Source: Paenibacillus sp. FSL R7-0345
GTDB taxonomy: Bacteria; Bacillota; Bacilli; Paenibacillales; Paenibacillaceae
DNA: 64,000 nt
Assembly (NCBI RefSeq): GCF_038595055.1
Contig: NZ_CP152002.1
Coordinates: 6,915,604-6,979,603 of the forward strand
Direction of reading: 5' to 3'
Made by a program: the position numbers and the translations under genes. Of the stretch, positions 8,369 to 16,116 are shown one piece after another. Numbering within the stretch: position 1 is the stretch's first letter; every line of letters starts with the position of its first letter. Under the pieces are notes generated by a model that was given only the letters and a program-made list of their open reading frames with translations, had not been told where the DNA came from and ran no database searches.

Positions 8369-8397
8369 TTGACAAACGAATAATAATCCCTTAATAT
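8369..8397 (+). promoter_or_regulatory. Consensus sigma-A promoter
   Basis: TTGACA (8369-8374), 17-base spacer and TAATAT (8392-8397) make a near-perfect vegetative promoter. The next good gene on this strand is the 49-aa ORF at 8715, leaving a leader of about 310 bases. That leader holds only very short ORFs and a small ATGATG/CATCAT hairpin (8567-8582). The gap 8132-8714 otherwise holds the tRNA fragment and one repeat arm. Confidence 0.65.
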
Positions 8398-8714
8398 TAC
8401 ATTAGGGGATAGTGTATCTATTTCTGTGGACTCTTCCATTCGGGATTCCGATGCTACCAACATCAGAATTGCGTTGCTTACACTCACCATAACCGACCTT
8501 AGGAATTACTATACACGAGATAATTCGCTTTTGCAAGCGGCTTTCGTATGCTTCACAAGTATACATATGATGTTCCCATCATGTTCGTACATATACAATG
8601 ACTGAGGTCCTCTGTGTCAGCTTCGACCAATGCAAACCAAAAAGAGTCCTAATCTAGGGGCTGAATACCGAATAGGTGCGCTGATCTCCGAGTACAAATA
8701 AGGAGGTCACACAC

Positions 8715-8864
8715 ATGAAGGTTTGCTTTTATCCCAAGAGCACCCATGTGAGACAACACGACCGTAAGCCGCACCCAGTGCGTGCCCACTACCGTGCTGG
8801 AAGGTACATTCCGTACAATCCGATGCGTAGCGGTTCCGTTGTCTCCGAACACTGCCGAAGTTAG
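8715..8864 (+). CDS. Small 49-aa basic, histidine-rich protein
   Basis: AAGGAGGT lies seven bases before the ATG, one of the strongest ribosome-binding sites in the window. The product has 49 residues, rich in His, Arg, Tyr and Pro, with a central KPHPVRAHYR stretch and two cysteines (C4 and one near the end). It has no membrane segment. A consensus promoter lies about 310 bases upstream and a clean terminator 46 bases downstream, so it is a complete single-gene unit. I recall similar HPVRAHYR-like short proteins only as uncharacterised. Function is unknown; nucleic-acid binding is plausible from its charge. Confidence 0.65.
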   Translation: MKVCFYPKSTHVRQHDRKPHPVRAHYRAGRYIPYNPMRSGSVVSEHCRS

Positions 8865-8909
8865 GCAGCCGCCGTCCCGTCCCTAAGTCACAGCACTAAT
8901 TTGCAGTAC

Positions 8910-8943
8910 AAGCCCTCGGTCCTTATGACGAGGGCTTTTTTCT
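8910..8943 (+). terminator. Intrinsic terminator of the 49-aa gene
   Basis: AAGCCCTCG (8910-8918) pairs with CGAGGGCTT (8929-8937) around a 10-base loop and runs into a T tract. It ends the small gene unit. The 150 bases from here to rlmH show no gene. Confidence 0.85.
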
Positions 8944-9097
8944 TATTCCATGCAAGCCTTGATTGATTTCAAGCAGTCTCCAAACTCCTTTCCAAGCTGC
9001 TTGGTAAGTATAAACAGCTCGACGAAGTAATTCACACAGCCTGTTGATATATGCAAGAACAGCACAAGCGTTATAGTGTAGGATAGCATATTTCGCC

Positions 9098-9577
9098 CTA
9101 CTTATGGTACGGTTCCCCCCGATTTATCTTCACCGCGCGATAAATCTGCTCCACCAGCACCAGCCGCATGAGCTGATGGGGCAGCGTCATGCGGCCGAAG
9201 CTCATGCGCTGCTGGGCGCGGCGCATCACGTCATCGGAGAGGCCATGGCTGCCTCCGATGACGAACACGACATGGCTCGTCCCGTAGGTGCCGAGCCGGT
9301 CGATTTCCGCGGCAAGCTCCTCGGAGCTCCAGAGCTTGCCATCAATCGCGAGCGCAATGACATGCGCATCGCTCTTGATGTGCGCGAGGATGCGCTCTCC
9401 CTCGCGCGTTTTCACCTGGACCACCTCAGCGTCGCTGAGATTGTCCGGTGCTTTTTCATCCGCCACCTCAATCACCTGAAATTTGAGATATGGCGTCAAC
9501 CGCTTGGCATATTCTGCGATGCCGCTGACCAAATATTTTTCCTTCAATTTGCCTACGCCAATAATTTGAATGAACAT
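9098..9577 (-). CDS. rlmH: 23S rRNA pseudouridine-1915 N3-methyltransferase
   Basis: This 159-aa SPOUT methyltransferase methylates pseudouridine 1915 in helix 69 of 23S rRNA, using SAM. The start MFIQIIGVGKLKEKYL matches the family, with GGAGG 5 bases upstream; an in-frame ATG four codons earlier overlaps that site and is rejected. The knot motif VFVIGGSHGLSDDV and the terminal RAVKINRGEPYHK are diagnostic. Its 3' end is the insertion site of SCC elements in staphylococci, and here the recombinase-bearing element lies directly beyond that end. Confidence 0.96.
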   Translation of the reverse strand: MFIQIIGVGKLKEKYLVSGIAEYAKRLTPYLKFQVIEVADEKAPDNLSDAEVVQVKTREGERILAHIKSDAHVIALAIDGKLWSSEELAAEIDRLGTYGTSHVVFVIGGSHGLSDDVMRRAQQRMSFGRMTLPHQLMRLVLVEQIYRAVKINRGEPYHK

Positions 9578-9666
9578 GATATCCTCCATATGCCGGCCGG
9601 AAGCCGGCTTTTGCTCGTTAATGTGAATGTATAATAAGAAGGCAGAATGTAACTGCCTGCTCCGCC

Positions 9667-9846
9667 TTAATTTGTCCTAAAATAAGCAATTCCATAAAAC
9701 ACACCCACAACCACCACGGCCAAGACTACAAAAGCAATTATGCCGGTCATAAACGACCCGCCTGCCGATTCTTTTACCAGTTCTTTTTCTCTCTGCTTGG
9801 CTGCATTTTCCTCGGAACCATTCAAGTTGCCAGGCTTCATAAACAC
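9667..9846 (-). CDS. Small single-pass membrane protein
   Basis: The frame encodes about 59 residues from a GTG at 9846, ten bases after GGAG; an earlier in-frame ATG at 9873 has no ribosome-binding site. A charged N-terminal half rich in Glu/Lys precedes one hydrophobic helix (GIIAFVVLAVVVVGVFYGIAY) and a short FRTN tail. It is upstream of rlmH on the same strand, 90 bases away, and may be co-transcribed. No family is recognised, and the function is unknown. Confidence 0.6.
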   Translation of the reverse strand: MFMKPGNLNGSEENAAKQREKELVKESAGGSFMTGIIAFVVLAVVVVGVFYGIAYFRTN

Positions 9847-9879
9847 TCTACACCAGCTCCTCTCTATGACCATAGCTTA

Positions 9880-10426
9880 CCATATACCGCACCCGCTGTT
9901 TATTGGTAGAACTTCTGCTTGAGCAATAGTCTGTCAAAATTAAGTGGAATTTCGGCATTTATTTCCGGCGTTTTATAAAATTTGCAATCAATAGGTGGAA
10001 AATCAACACTTAGTTTGGTCCAAAACCCCTTAATGGAGCAAAATCCGAGATATTAAGTGTCGTTTTTCCAACTAGCACCCTCTCACCTATGGTAAGACTA
10101 AGAAATAGTTTACCTTTTTCCACTTAGATTAGTCATGGGTAGCCTGTAAAGTTACTTTCACTCATTCGTTAAGTACAAAGCCACCATAACTCCACACCTC
10201 AGCTACTTTTCTGCCCAAAAACCCCATATCCTTCACCAATCACACTGTGTAACTTACACCGCCAAGCATACAACCACGCAAAGAAGACCCTGCTACCGCA
10301 GAGTCTCCCAAATCTATGTTACTCCAGACACAAAGCCCGGCATTCGACGTCCCACTCTACAACAAACTATCCCCGCATCCTAGAGCAACTATTATTGCAA
10401 CTCTTTTACTCTTCACTCTTCACTCT
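9880..10426. repeat. Gene-free 550-bp stretch with a dispersed inverted repeat
   Basis: No ORF with a ribosome-binding site is visible. TGGAAAATCAACACTTA (9995-10011) recurs inverted as a 15/17 match at 10053-10069. Related words (TTAAGTGGAA near 9939 and TTTTTCCACTTAG near 10115) flank it. The pattern looks like an intergenic repeat unit, possibly one of the dispersed Paenibacillus families. Copy number elsewhere cannot be judged from this window. Confidence 0.4.
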
Positions 10427-10771
10427 TTACTCTTCCATCCGCTCCCCAAACTCCACCGCCCCACCGGCCGCCTCATACGCCTCTAATATCGAATCCAGCA
10501 CCCCCGGAAACCGCTCATTCAGATCCTCTTCCCGCAGCGACAAAATGCGCTGGGTGCCCTGTGCCCGTGTATGCACAACACCTGATTCGCGCAGGGTTCG
10601 GGCGTGATGGGACAAGGTGGATTTGGCGATCGGTACCTTAAAGCTGTTGCAGGCCTGCTCGCCGTGCTTGCGGATTTCTGACACAACATATAAACGGATC
10701 GGATCGCTAAGCGCATACAAAACTGAAGCAAGCTGTATGTCCTTGCGGTCCGGATGATGGAGCAGCTTCAT
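10427..10771 (-). CDS. ArsR-family winged-helix regulator
   Basis: The 114-aa protein carries the ArsR/SmtB fold: ALSDPIRLYVVSEI in the N-terminal helices and KSTLSHHARTLRESGVV as recognition helix. A wing TRAQGTQRILSLR follows. ATG 10771 is preceded by AAGGGG; an upstream ATG at 10810 lacks one. There is no ELCVCDL metal motif, so it is probably not a classical metal sensor. It is divergent from an MFS exporter and most likely represses it and itself. The ligand cannot be read from the sequence. Confidence 0.85.
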   Translation of the reverse strand: MKLLHHPDRKDIQLASVLYALSDPIRLYVVSEIRKHGEQACNSFKVPIAKSTLSHHARTLRESGVVHTRAQGTQRILSLREEDLNERFPGVLDSILEAYEAAGGAVEFGERMEE

Positions 10772-10804
10772 ATATAAGACCCCTTTATAATAGAGATGAT
10801 TATT

Positions 10805-10839
10805 TTGCATCTTCCTAATTGCATTTTACAACTTTGCAT
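10805..10839. promoter_or_regulatory. Candidate operator: three TTGCAT repeats
   Basis: TTGCAT occurs at 10805, 10819 and 10834, with 14-15 base periods, in the divergent region between the ArsR gene and the exporter. Regular spacing of more than one helical turn in a shared promoter region fits a regulator binding array. No footprint evidence exists. Confidence 0.4.
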
Positions 10840-10908
10840 GCTATATTTCAATTGTTCGTAAGGAATCGAACTATTAAACAATAGAAACAAAGGAGTGGCG
10901 CACCCACC

Positions 10909-12348
10909 ATGAACTCATTACATATATCCAGCGATACTGCCGGCAAAAAAAGCGATCCGCTCAATGGAGCGCTCAACCCTGCTGCCTCAGAACCCACCCT
11001 CCCCCGTGAAGGCCTGCTAACCCTGTTGTTCAGCGTCGCCGTTGTGCTCGTCATCATGAACACAGCGATGTTCAATCTGGCGCTGCCGGATGTAACTGAG
11101 GCGTTCGGCATTACGGCAGCATCGGCATCCTGGATTGTGACCGGGTATTCCATTATGTTCTCGATTGCTTCTATTACGTACAGCCGGCTTTCCGATTTCC
11201 TGCCAATTCGCCGGCTGCTGATTATCGGCCTGCTAACGCTGGGGCTGTCCGCTGTAGCCGGCTTCTTCAGTACTAACTTCATCTTCCTGCTGATCGTACG
11301 GATTCTGCAGGCATCCGGTGCGGGAGCCGTTATGTCCCTGTCACTTGTCCTGTTCACCCGTTATGTTCCACAGGCCCGCCGTGGCAAAGCCATGGCAACC
11401 ATCATGTCCGCCGTCTCGCTCGGACTGGGACTTGGCCCGGTAGCAGGCGGCTCCATCGTCGAGTATCTGGGCTGGCACTGGCTGTTCGCCGTTACAGCAG
11501 CGATTTTGCTGCTGGTGCCACTGTTTATGGTTCTGCTTCCTAAGGAAATACCTGCACGCGGCTCGTTCGACATCCTGGGAGGGCTTTACCTAGGGATCGG
11601 AACCACCGGCTTGCTGCTGTTCCTGACCAGCGGACTATGGGTTGCGCTAATTGCCGGAATCGTCGCGATTGCCCTGTTCGTTGGCCGCATCCGCAGCACC
11701 CCTGATCCGTTCGTGATGCCGGCGCTGTTCGCCAACCGCTCATATCTCGTGCTTGCCCTGGTCGGGGTCGCCTCTTACCTGTGCAGCTTCGCTACCCTGT
11801 TCCTGCTGCCGCAGATTTTGACCCACCGCTTCGGGTTCACGGCCAGCCATGCCGGGCTGGTGATTTTCCCGGGCTCACTGCTGGCGATCTTCGTCTCCCG
11901 TGCCGTCGGGCGGGTCATTGACCGATACGGCAACGCCGGAATCCTGCGTTACGCACCGCTGCTGGTGCTGCTGGCAACTGTGCTGTTCGCCTTCCTGGCT
12001 GGCCAGTCCTGGGTCGCTGTCATGCTCGTTTATATGATTATGAGCTTGTCCTTTACCGTACTGTCGAGCAGCGTATCTAACGAGATTTCACGTATCCTGC
12101 CATCCTCGCAAATCGGCTCAGGCATGGGACTGTTCCAGCTGCTGCAGTTCTTCAGCGGAGCATTCAGCGTAGCGATGGCTGCCAGCGCCTTGGAATGGCA
12201 AAAGAGTCTGCCGCTCTCTACAGCCTACTCCAACATTTACTGGGGGCTGTCCGTTGCCGCAATCATCGCAATCGTGTCCGCATTTGCCTACCATCGCAGC
12301 AGCCGGGGCGGCCGCCTTACCCAGATGGCAGATGCAGCAGACGCCTAA
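10909..12348 (+). CDS. MFS drug-exporter family transporter
   Basis: This 479-aa membrane protein belongs to the major facilitator superfamily, probably the EmrB/QacA (DHA2) group. The N-terminus has a 30-residue cytoplasmic tail, then a helix with NLALPDVTEAFG and WIVTGYSI, and the loop SRLSDFLPIRR between helices 2 and 3. RGKAMATIMSAVSLGLGLGPVAGG is the antiporter-like motif C. About 14 hydrophobic segments are visible. AAAGGAG lies 12 bases before the ATG. It is divergent from an ArsR regulator, suggesting inducible efflux of an unknown compound. A strong terminator follows. Confidence 0.88.
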   Translation: MNSLHISSDTAGKKSDPLNGALNPAASEPTLPREGLLTLLFSVAVVLVIMNTAMFNLALPDVTEAFGITAASASWIVTGYSIMFSIASITYSRLSDFLPIRRLLIIGLLTLGLSAVAGFFSTNFIFLLIVRILQASGAGAVMSLSLVLFTRYVPQARRGKAMATIMSAVSLGLGLGPVAGGSIVEYLGWHWLFAVTAAILLLVPLFMVLLPKEIPARGSFDILGGLYLGIGTTGLLLFLTSGLWVALIAGIVAIALFVGRIRSTPDPFVMPALFANRSYLVLALVGVASYLCSFATLFLLPQILTHRFGFTASHAGLVIFPGSLLAIFVSRAVGRVIDRYGNAGILRYAPLLVLLATVLFAFLAGQSWVAVMLVYMIMSLSFTVLSSSVSNEISRILPSSQIGSGMGLFQLLQFFSGAFSVAMAASALEWQKSLPLSTAYSNIYWGLSVAAIIAIVSAFAYHRSSRGGRLTQMADAADA

Positions 12349-12431
12349 TTCCTTACTATCTTGCTACTTATCTGTAATGGCCTTTCTAACGAAAGGCTTA
12401 AAATAAGGTCCCATTGCTCCACATACACCAA

Positions 12432-12475
12432 AACACCCTCCAGACCGCTTCCGCGGCTGCAGGGTGTTCTTTTTC
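12432..12475 (+). terminator. Intrinsic terminator of the MFS gene
   Basis: AACACCCT (12432-12439) pairs with AGGGTGTT (12461-12468), followed by CTTTTTC. The loop is itself partly GC-rich and self-complementary. Confidence 0.8.
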
Positions 12476-12492
12476 ATAAATGACAGCAGTCC

Positions 12493-12660
12493 TTAGACCA
12501 CCAGATATTCCGCATTCTTCTCACATTCCGCACATTTCGCCGGCGGGTCCCAGTCCGAGAACTCGGTCTCCTTCAGATCCACAACATCCGGTGCATCCTC
12601 GTACTCGTCCACAAATCTGTCGATGGCCAGCTCAACGTGTTCTTTACACACTACATACAT
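12493..12660 (-). CDS. CxxH/CxxC small zinc-binding-like protein
   Basis: This 55-aa ORF is easily missed. It starts MYVVCKEHVE and contains C5-x-x-H8 and C43-x-x-C46, with an acidic middle (VDEYEDAPDV). This is the CxxH/CxxC protein family (BA_5709 type) found beside rlmH in Bacillales. The four residues could bind one zinc ion. AAAGGGA lies about 11 bases before the ATG. Here it is separated from rlmH by the ArsR/MFS pair, suggesting those were inserted into an older neighbourhood. The molecular role of the family is unknown to me. Confidence 0.8.
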   Translation of the reverse strand: MYVVCKEHVELAIDRFVDEYEDAPDVVDLKETEFSDWDPPAKCAECEKNAEYLVV

Positions 12661-12762
12661 TCAATCAAGCATCCCTTTCTGCGCCGCTGCGGCGTATACT
12701 TCTACTATTGTTCTACCACACTTCCCCCTAAAAAGGAACCTTCCTCCGCGCAAAAGTCCTTC

Positions 12763-14541
12763 TTACTCCGCTCCAGCGAACTTCCTGGCATCTCCGGCAA
12801 TCAGCTGAAGCGCATCCCGCCAAAAAGCCAAAGAATGAACATCAATATCCATCAGCCTGGCGGCATCGGCAATATTCCGTGTGCTGGAGGCTGAGAGGAA
12901 CTGCTCGTACCGGCTGACGAACGCCTGCCCCTGCTTTTTATACTGCGCATACAGCCCTTTGGAGAACAGCAGCCCGAACGAATACGGGAAGTTGAGGAAC
13001 TCATTACCTGACATATAATATCCGGCCTTGCTGATCCACTGATAGGGATGGATGGAGTCCGGCAGCACACTTTCGCCGTAAGCAGCGGTTATCGACTCCA
13101 GCATCAGTCCGTTTAACTCGTCCACAGAGAGGTTTCCGGATTTTCTGCGCTCATACAACCTGCCCTCGAAGCAATACCGCGCATAGAAATCAACGATATA
13201 ATATCCGGCATCCGCCAGATTCCGCTCCAGAATAGCTTCTGCTTCGCTTGCAGGTACATTCTGCAGCAGCTCACTACTAATCAGACTCTCGCAAAAAATC
13301 GACGCCGTCTCGGCAACCGGCACCGGATAATCGGTATTCACCATACTCTGCCCGGCAAGCCGGCTGCTGTGGTAAGCATGTCCAATCTCATGCGCCAGCA
13401 CGCTCACATCTATATAATTGCCGTGGAAGCTGGTAATCATCCGGCTCTCCCCAATCGGAAAGATATCAACACACATCCCGAAGCTTCCCTTACCGCTGCG
13501 CGGCTCGGCATCGATCCAGCGCTGTTCAAACACCTTTTGGGCAAAAGCGCCCAGCTCCGGACTGAAGCTGCTAAAGCCGGAGATAATCATCGCCTGCGCC
13601 TGCTCATAGGTCATTACACCTGACGATTCTCCGCCAACAGGCGCAAATATATCATAGAACGGAAGCGCGCCGGGATGCCCCAGCAGCTCAGCCTTCTTCA
13701 TATAGTACCGGTGAAACACCGGCAGACTCTCCCGGATTGCCTGCAGCATCACTTCCAGTGTTGCTTCATCCATCCGCGAAGCTTCCAGCACCTTATGCAG
13801 CGGCGATGCATATCCCCGCAGCTCATAGACTGCCGCCGCTTCACCGGCTACCGCATTAATACAAGCAGCACTCAGCGTAGCTACACTCCGGCAGGCTTCG
13901 CCCTCGCCCGCTGCCGCGGCTTTCCGTACGGCTGCATCTGAATCATATGCTAAATTCCGCAGATCAGCCAGCGACATACTCCGCTCCTTGCCATCAATCT
14001 GCATATCTACCCGCAGCGTAGACAGCGTCCGCATATACAGCCGCTCCCAAGCCTTCGAGCCGTTGGCCTGCATCCGGGCAATGACCGCTTCGCCCTCTGC
14101 GCTCAGCAGATGCCGCGACTTGGCCTGCAGCTCACGCAGATAGAAGCTATGCTCTCCCAGATAAGCGCTTGACCCCACACTTCCTTCCAACTCCTCCGCA
14201 CTAACCCGGGCCAGCCATTTGCTGAAGCTCACCCGTGCTTCCTCTGCCCCGCTGCTGAGCTCCTCCAGCTCATCCAGCAGATCGACGGCTTCTGTGTTAC
14301 TGCTGTCTGCGCTGAAGACCAGCTCCGCATAGCTCAATAAGCGAAGGTAAATGCTTTTATAAGCGTTATATTGTTTAAGGAACTGCTCCATAACTTCAGA
14401 AGCATCCTGTAGATTCTCCAGCTGTAAGTCTGCCCATGCTGCAAGCTCTCCGGCTAATGTCTCCACAAGCCTGCGGTCCTGCCGGAAGGGCTCCGACTGA
14501 AAGCCGGGATATATGCTGCTCAAATCCCATGTTAACTGCAT
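12763..14541 (-). CDS. pepF: M3-family oligoendopeptidase F-like
   Basis: The 592-aa protein is an M3B zinc oligopeptidase that degrades short peptides in the cytoplasm. The zinc motif HEIGH is at 384-388 (HExxH), followed about 28 residues later by the family's ETASIFCESL region supplying the third ligand. GGAG nine bases before ATG 14541 decides the start; an ATG nine bases further upstream abuts that site. Length is normal for PepF. It is transcribed alone, divergent from the DUF2252 gene. Confidence 0.9.
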   Translation of the reverse strand: MQLTWDLSSIYPGFQSEPFRQDRRLVETLAGELAAWADLQLENLQDASEVMEQFLKQYNAYKSIYLRLLSYAELVFSADSSNTEAVDLLDELEELSSGAEEARVSFSKWLARVSAEELEGSVGSSAYLGEHSFYLRELQAKSRHLLSAEGEAVIARMQANGSKAWERLYMRTLSTLRVDMQIDGKERSMSLADLRNLAYDSDAAVRKAAAAGEGEACRSVATLSAACINAVAGEAAAVYELRGYASPLHKVLEASRMDEATLEVMLQAIRESLPVFHRYYMKKAELLGHPGALPFYDIFAPVGGESSGVMTYEQAQAMIISGFSSFSPELGAFAQKVFEQRWIDAEPRSGKGSFGMCVDIFPIGESRMITSFHGNYIDVSVLAHEIGHAYHSSRLAGQSMVNTDYPVPVAETASIFCESLISSELLQNVPASEAEAILERNLADAGYYIVDFYARYCFEGRLYERRKSGNLSVDELNGLMLESITAAYGESVLPDSIHPYQWISKAGYYMSGNEFLNFPYSFGLLFSKGLYAQYKKQGQAFVSRYEQFLSASSTRNIADAARLMDIDVHSLAFWRDALQLIAGDARKFAGAE

Positions 14542-14711
14542 TTTTAACATCTCCTTATATTAGCTGCAGTAACCGCTGCTCCTCACATGCTTCCACCTCA
14601 TTCTTCATATCCTTCACGGGGTAATTTCTTGTAAGTATATCACGCTTGCCAAATTGCTAGTCTATGGAAATAATAGATTTAGTTATATCAGTCTCGAAAG
14701 GAGCATCACCC

Positions 14712-16049
14712 ATGGTTAACCAGACGATTACCGAAGGGGTCATCCGTACACGCACGAAGCTGCGCAGAGACCTGCTGATTTCTATTTTAGATGAATTTGA
14801 CGGCGGTATCATGTCTTTAAGTCATATCGACCGGGCAGAGAAATACGGTAAAATGGCGCAAAGCGCCTTTTCCTTCTACCGCGGCAGCGCCTATCTGTTT
14901 TATTTTGATACGACCAGGCAGTACTTTCCGTATCACAGCGCACCGGAGCGTCCGACCTGGATTCAGGGGGACCTGCATTTTGAGAATTTTGGCGCTTTCC
15001 GCAGTGAGGACGGGGCCATTGTCTATGATGTGAATGATTTTGACGAGGGGTATGTCGGCTCTTATCTCTATGATCTGCTGCGCATGGCGGTCAGTATTTC
15101 CCTTGTCTGCAGACAGCTTGGTTACGGCGGAACGGAGCAGCAGAGCTTTATTACCCAATATGCAAAAGCCTATGCGCGGCAAATCCGCCGCTTCTGCCAG
15201 GGTAAGGATGATCCCGCTGATTATATGGTGGACGAGGCTAACGCCAAAGGCCCGGTCAAAAAGCTGCTGCGCAAGCTGGAGAAACGCCGCCAGAGTCATT
15301 TTCTGGAGAAGGTTACGGCCCATATGCAGAGCAGCAGAGTGTTTCTGGAGAACGCCGAGCTGCTGATTCCTGATGCGGACGAGCAGGCACAGCTGGAGCA
15401 GTCGTGGGGCTTCTATAAGCAGACGGTTGCTTCCCGCAAGCTGCAGGACGAGCATTTTCAGATTAAGGATATTGCGGTCAAGCGCGGATCAGGCACAGCT
15501 TCAATCGGACTCGACCGTTATTATATTCTGATTGAGGGCGGTCTGGAGCAGGAAGGGACAGATGATCCTGTGCTTGAGGTAAAAGAGGTGCGCGCTCCCG
15601 TCCCGGCCTACTTCATGCCGTATTCCGAATCCTTCTGGCAGGCCTTTGCCCATCAGGGCAAACGGGTAACCGCTACCCAGCAGGCGATGCACCATAAGGC
15701 CGATCCTTACCTCGGGTTCCTGACTATGGGCGGACGCGAATTCTACGTCAGAGAACGCTCCCCCTACAAAAAAAGACTGAAGCCCGAAGACATCTCCGAC
15801 GCCGGTGAACTGACCAAAGTGCTGGAGCTGATGGGCAGCCTGACCGCCAAAATGCACGCCCGGGCCGATGCCGATGTGGACAAAGGAATTCTCGATTACC
15901 ATAGCGAGCAGGAAATTGCCAGAGCCATGGGCGCGGATGCGGACGCTTTTGCCCGTTATATTGCCGAGTGGGCTTTTGGCTATGCTAATCAGGTGGAGAA
16001 GGACTACGCCATGTTCAAGGATTGGGTAACCGCAGAATTCGGCCTATAA
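14712..16049 (+). CDS. DUF2252 family protein
   Basis: The 445-aa protein matches DUF2252, a family with a kinase-like (aminoglycoside phosphotransferase-like) fold. Visible landmarks are QGDLHFENFG at 85-94 and YDVNDFDEG at 105-113, which resemble the catalytic loop and metal-binding aspartates of that fold. An AAAGGAG 8 bases before ATG 14712 decides the start; an earlier ATG at 14664 has none. No substrate is known. It is bounded by a divergent pepF and a bidirectional terminator shared with cydC. Confidence 0.82.
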   Translation: MVNQTITEGVIRTRTKLRRDLLISILDEFDGGIMSLSHIDRAEKYGKMAQSAFSFYRGSAYLFYFDTTRQYFPYHSAPERPTWIQGDLHFENFGAFRSEDGAIVYDVNDFDEGYVGSYLYDLLRMAVSISLVCRQLGYGGTEQQSFITQYAKAYARQIRRFCQGKDDPADYMVDEANAKGPVKKLLRKLEKRRQSHFLEKVTAHMQSSRVFLENAELLIPDADEQAQLEQSWGFYKQTVASRKLQDEHFQIKDIAVKRGSGTASIGLDRYYILIEGGLEQEGTDDPVLEVKEVRAPVPAYFMPYSESFWQAFAHQGKRVTATQQAMHHKADPYLGFLTMGGREFYVRERSPYKKRLKPEDISDAGELTKVLELMGSLTAKMHARADADVDKGILDYHSEQEIARAMGADADAFARYIAEWAFGYANQVEKDYAMFKDWVTAEFGL

Positions 16050-16057
16050 ATTTGTGC

Positions 16058-16108
16058 AAAAAAGGAAGCTCTCACCGCCCGGCGCCGGGCAGGAGAAGCA
16101 TCCTTTTC
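16058..16108. terminator. Bidirectional terminator between DUF2252 and cydC
   Basis: A long stem-loop starts AAAAGGA (16060-16066) and closes with TCCTTTT (16101-16107), with a GCCCGGCGCCGGGC core near its tip. A-rich and T-rich ends on either side let it serve both converging genes. Confidence 0.75.
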
Positions 16109-16116
16109 TATATAAC

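Noticed and set aside
8484..8500. A second copy of the rlmH-end sequence (ACCATAA near 8489)
   Set aside because: Only seven bases agree with the rlmH 3' end, which is expected by chance; not accepted as an att site.
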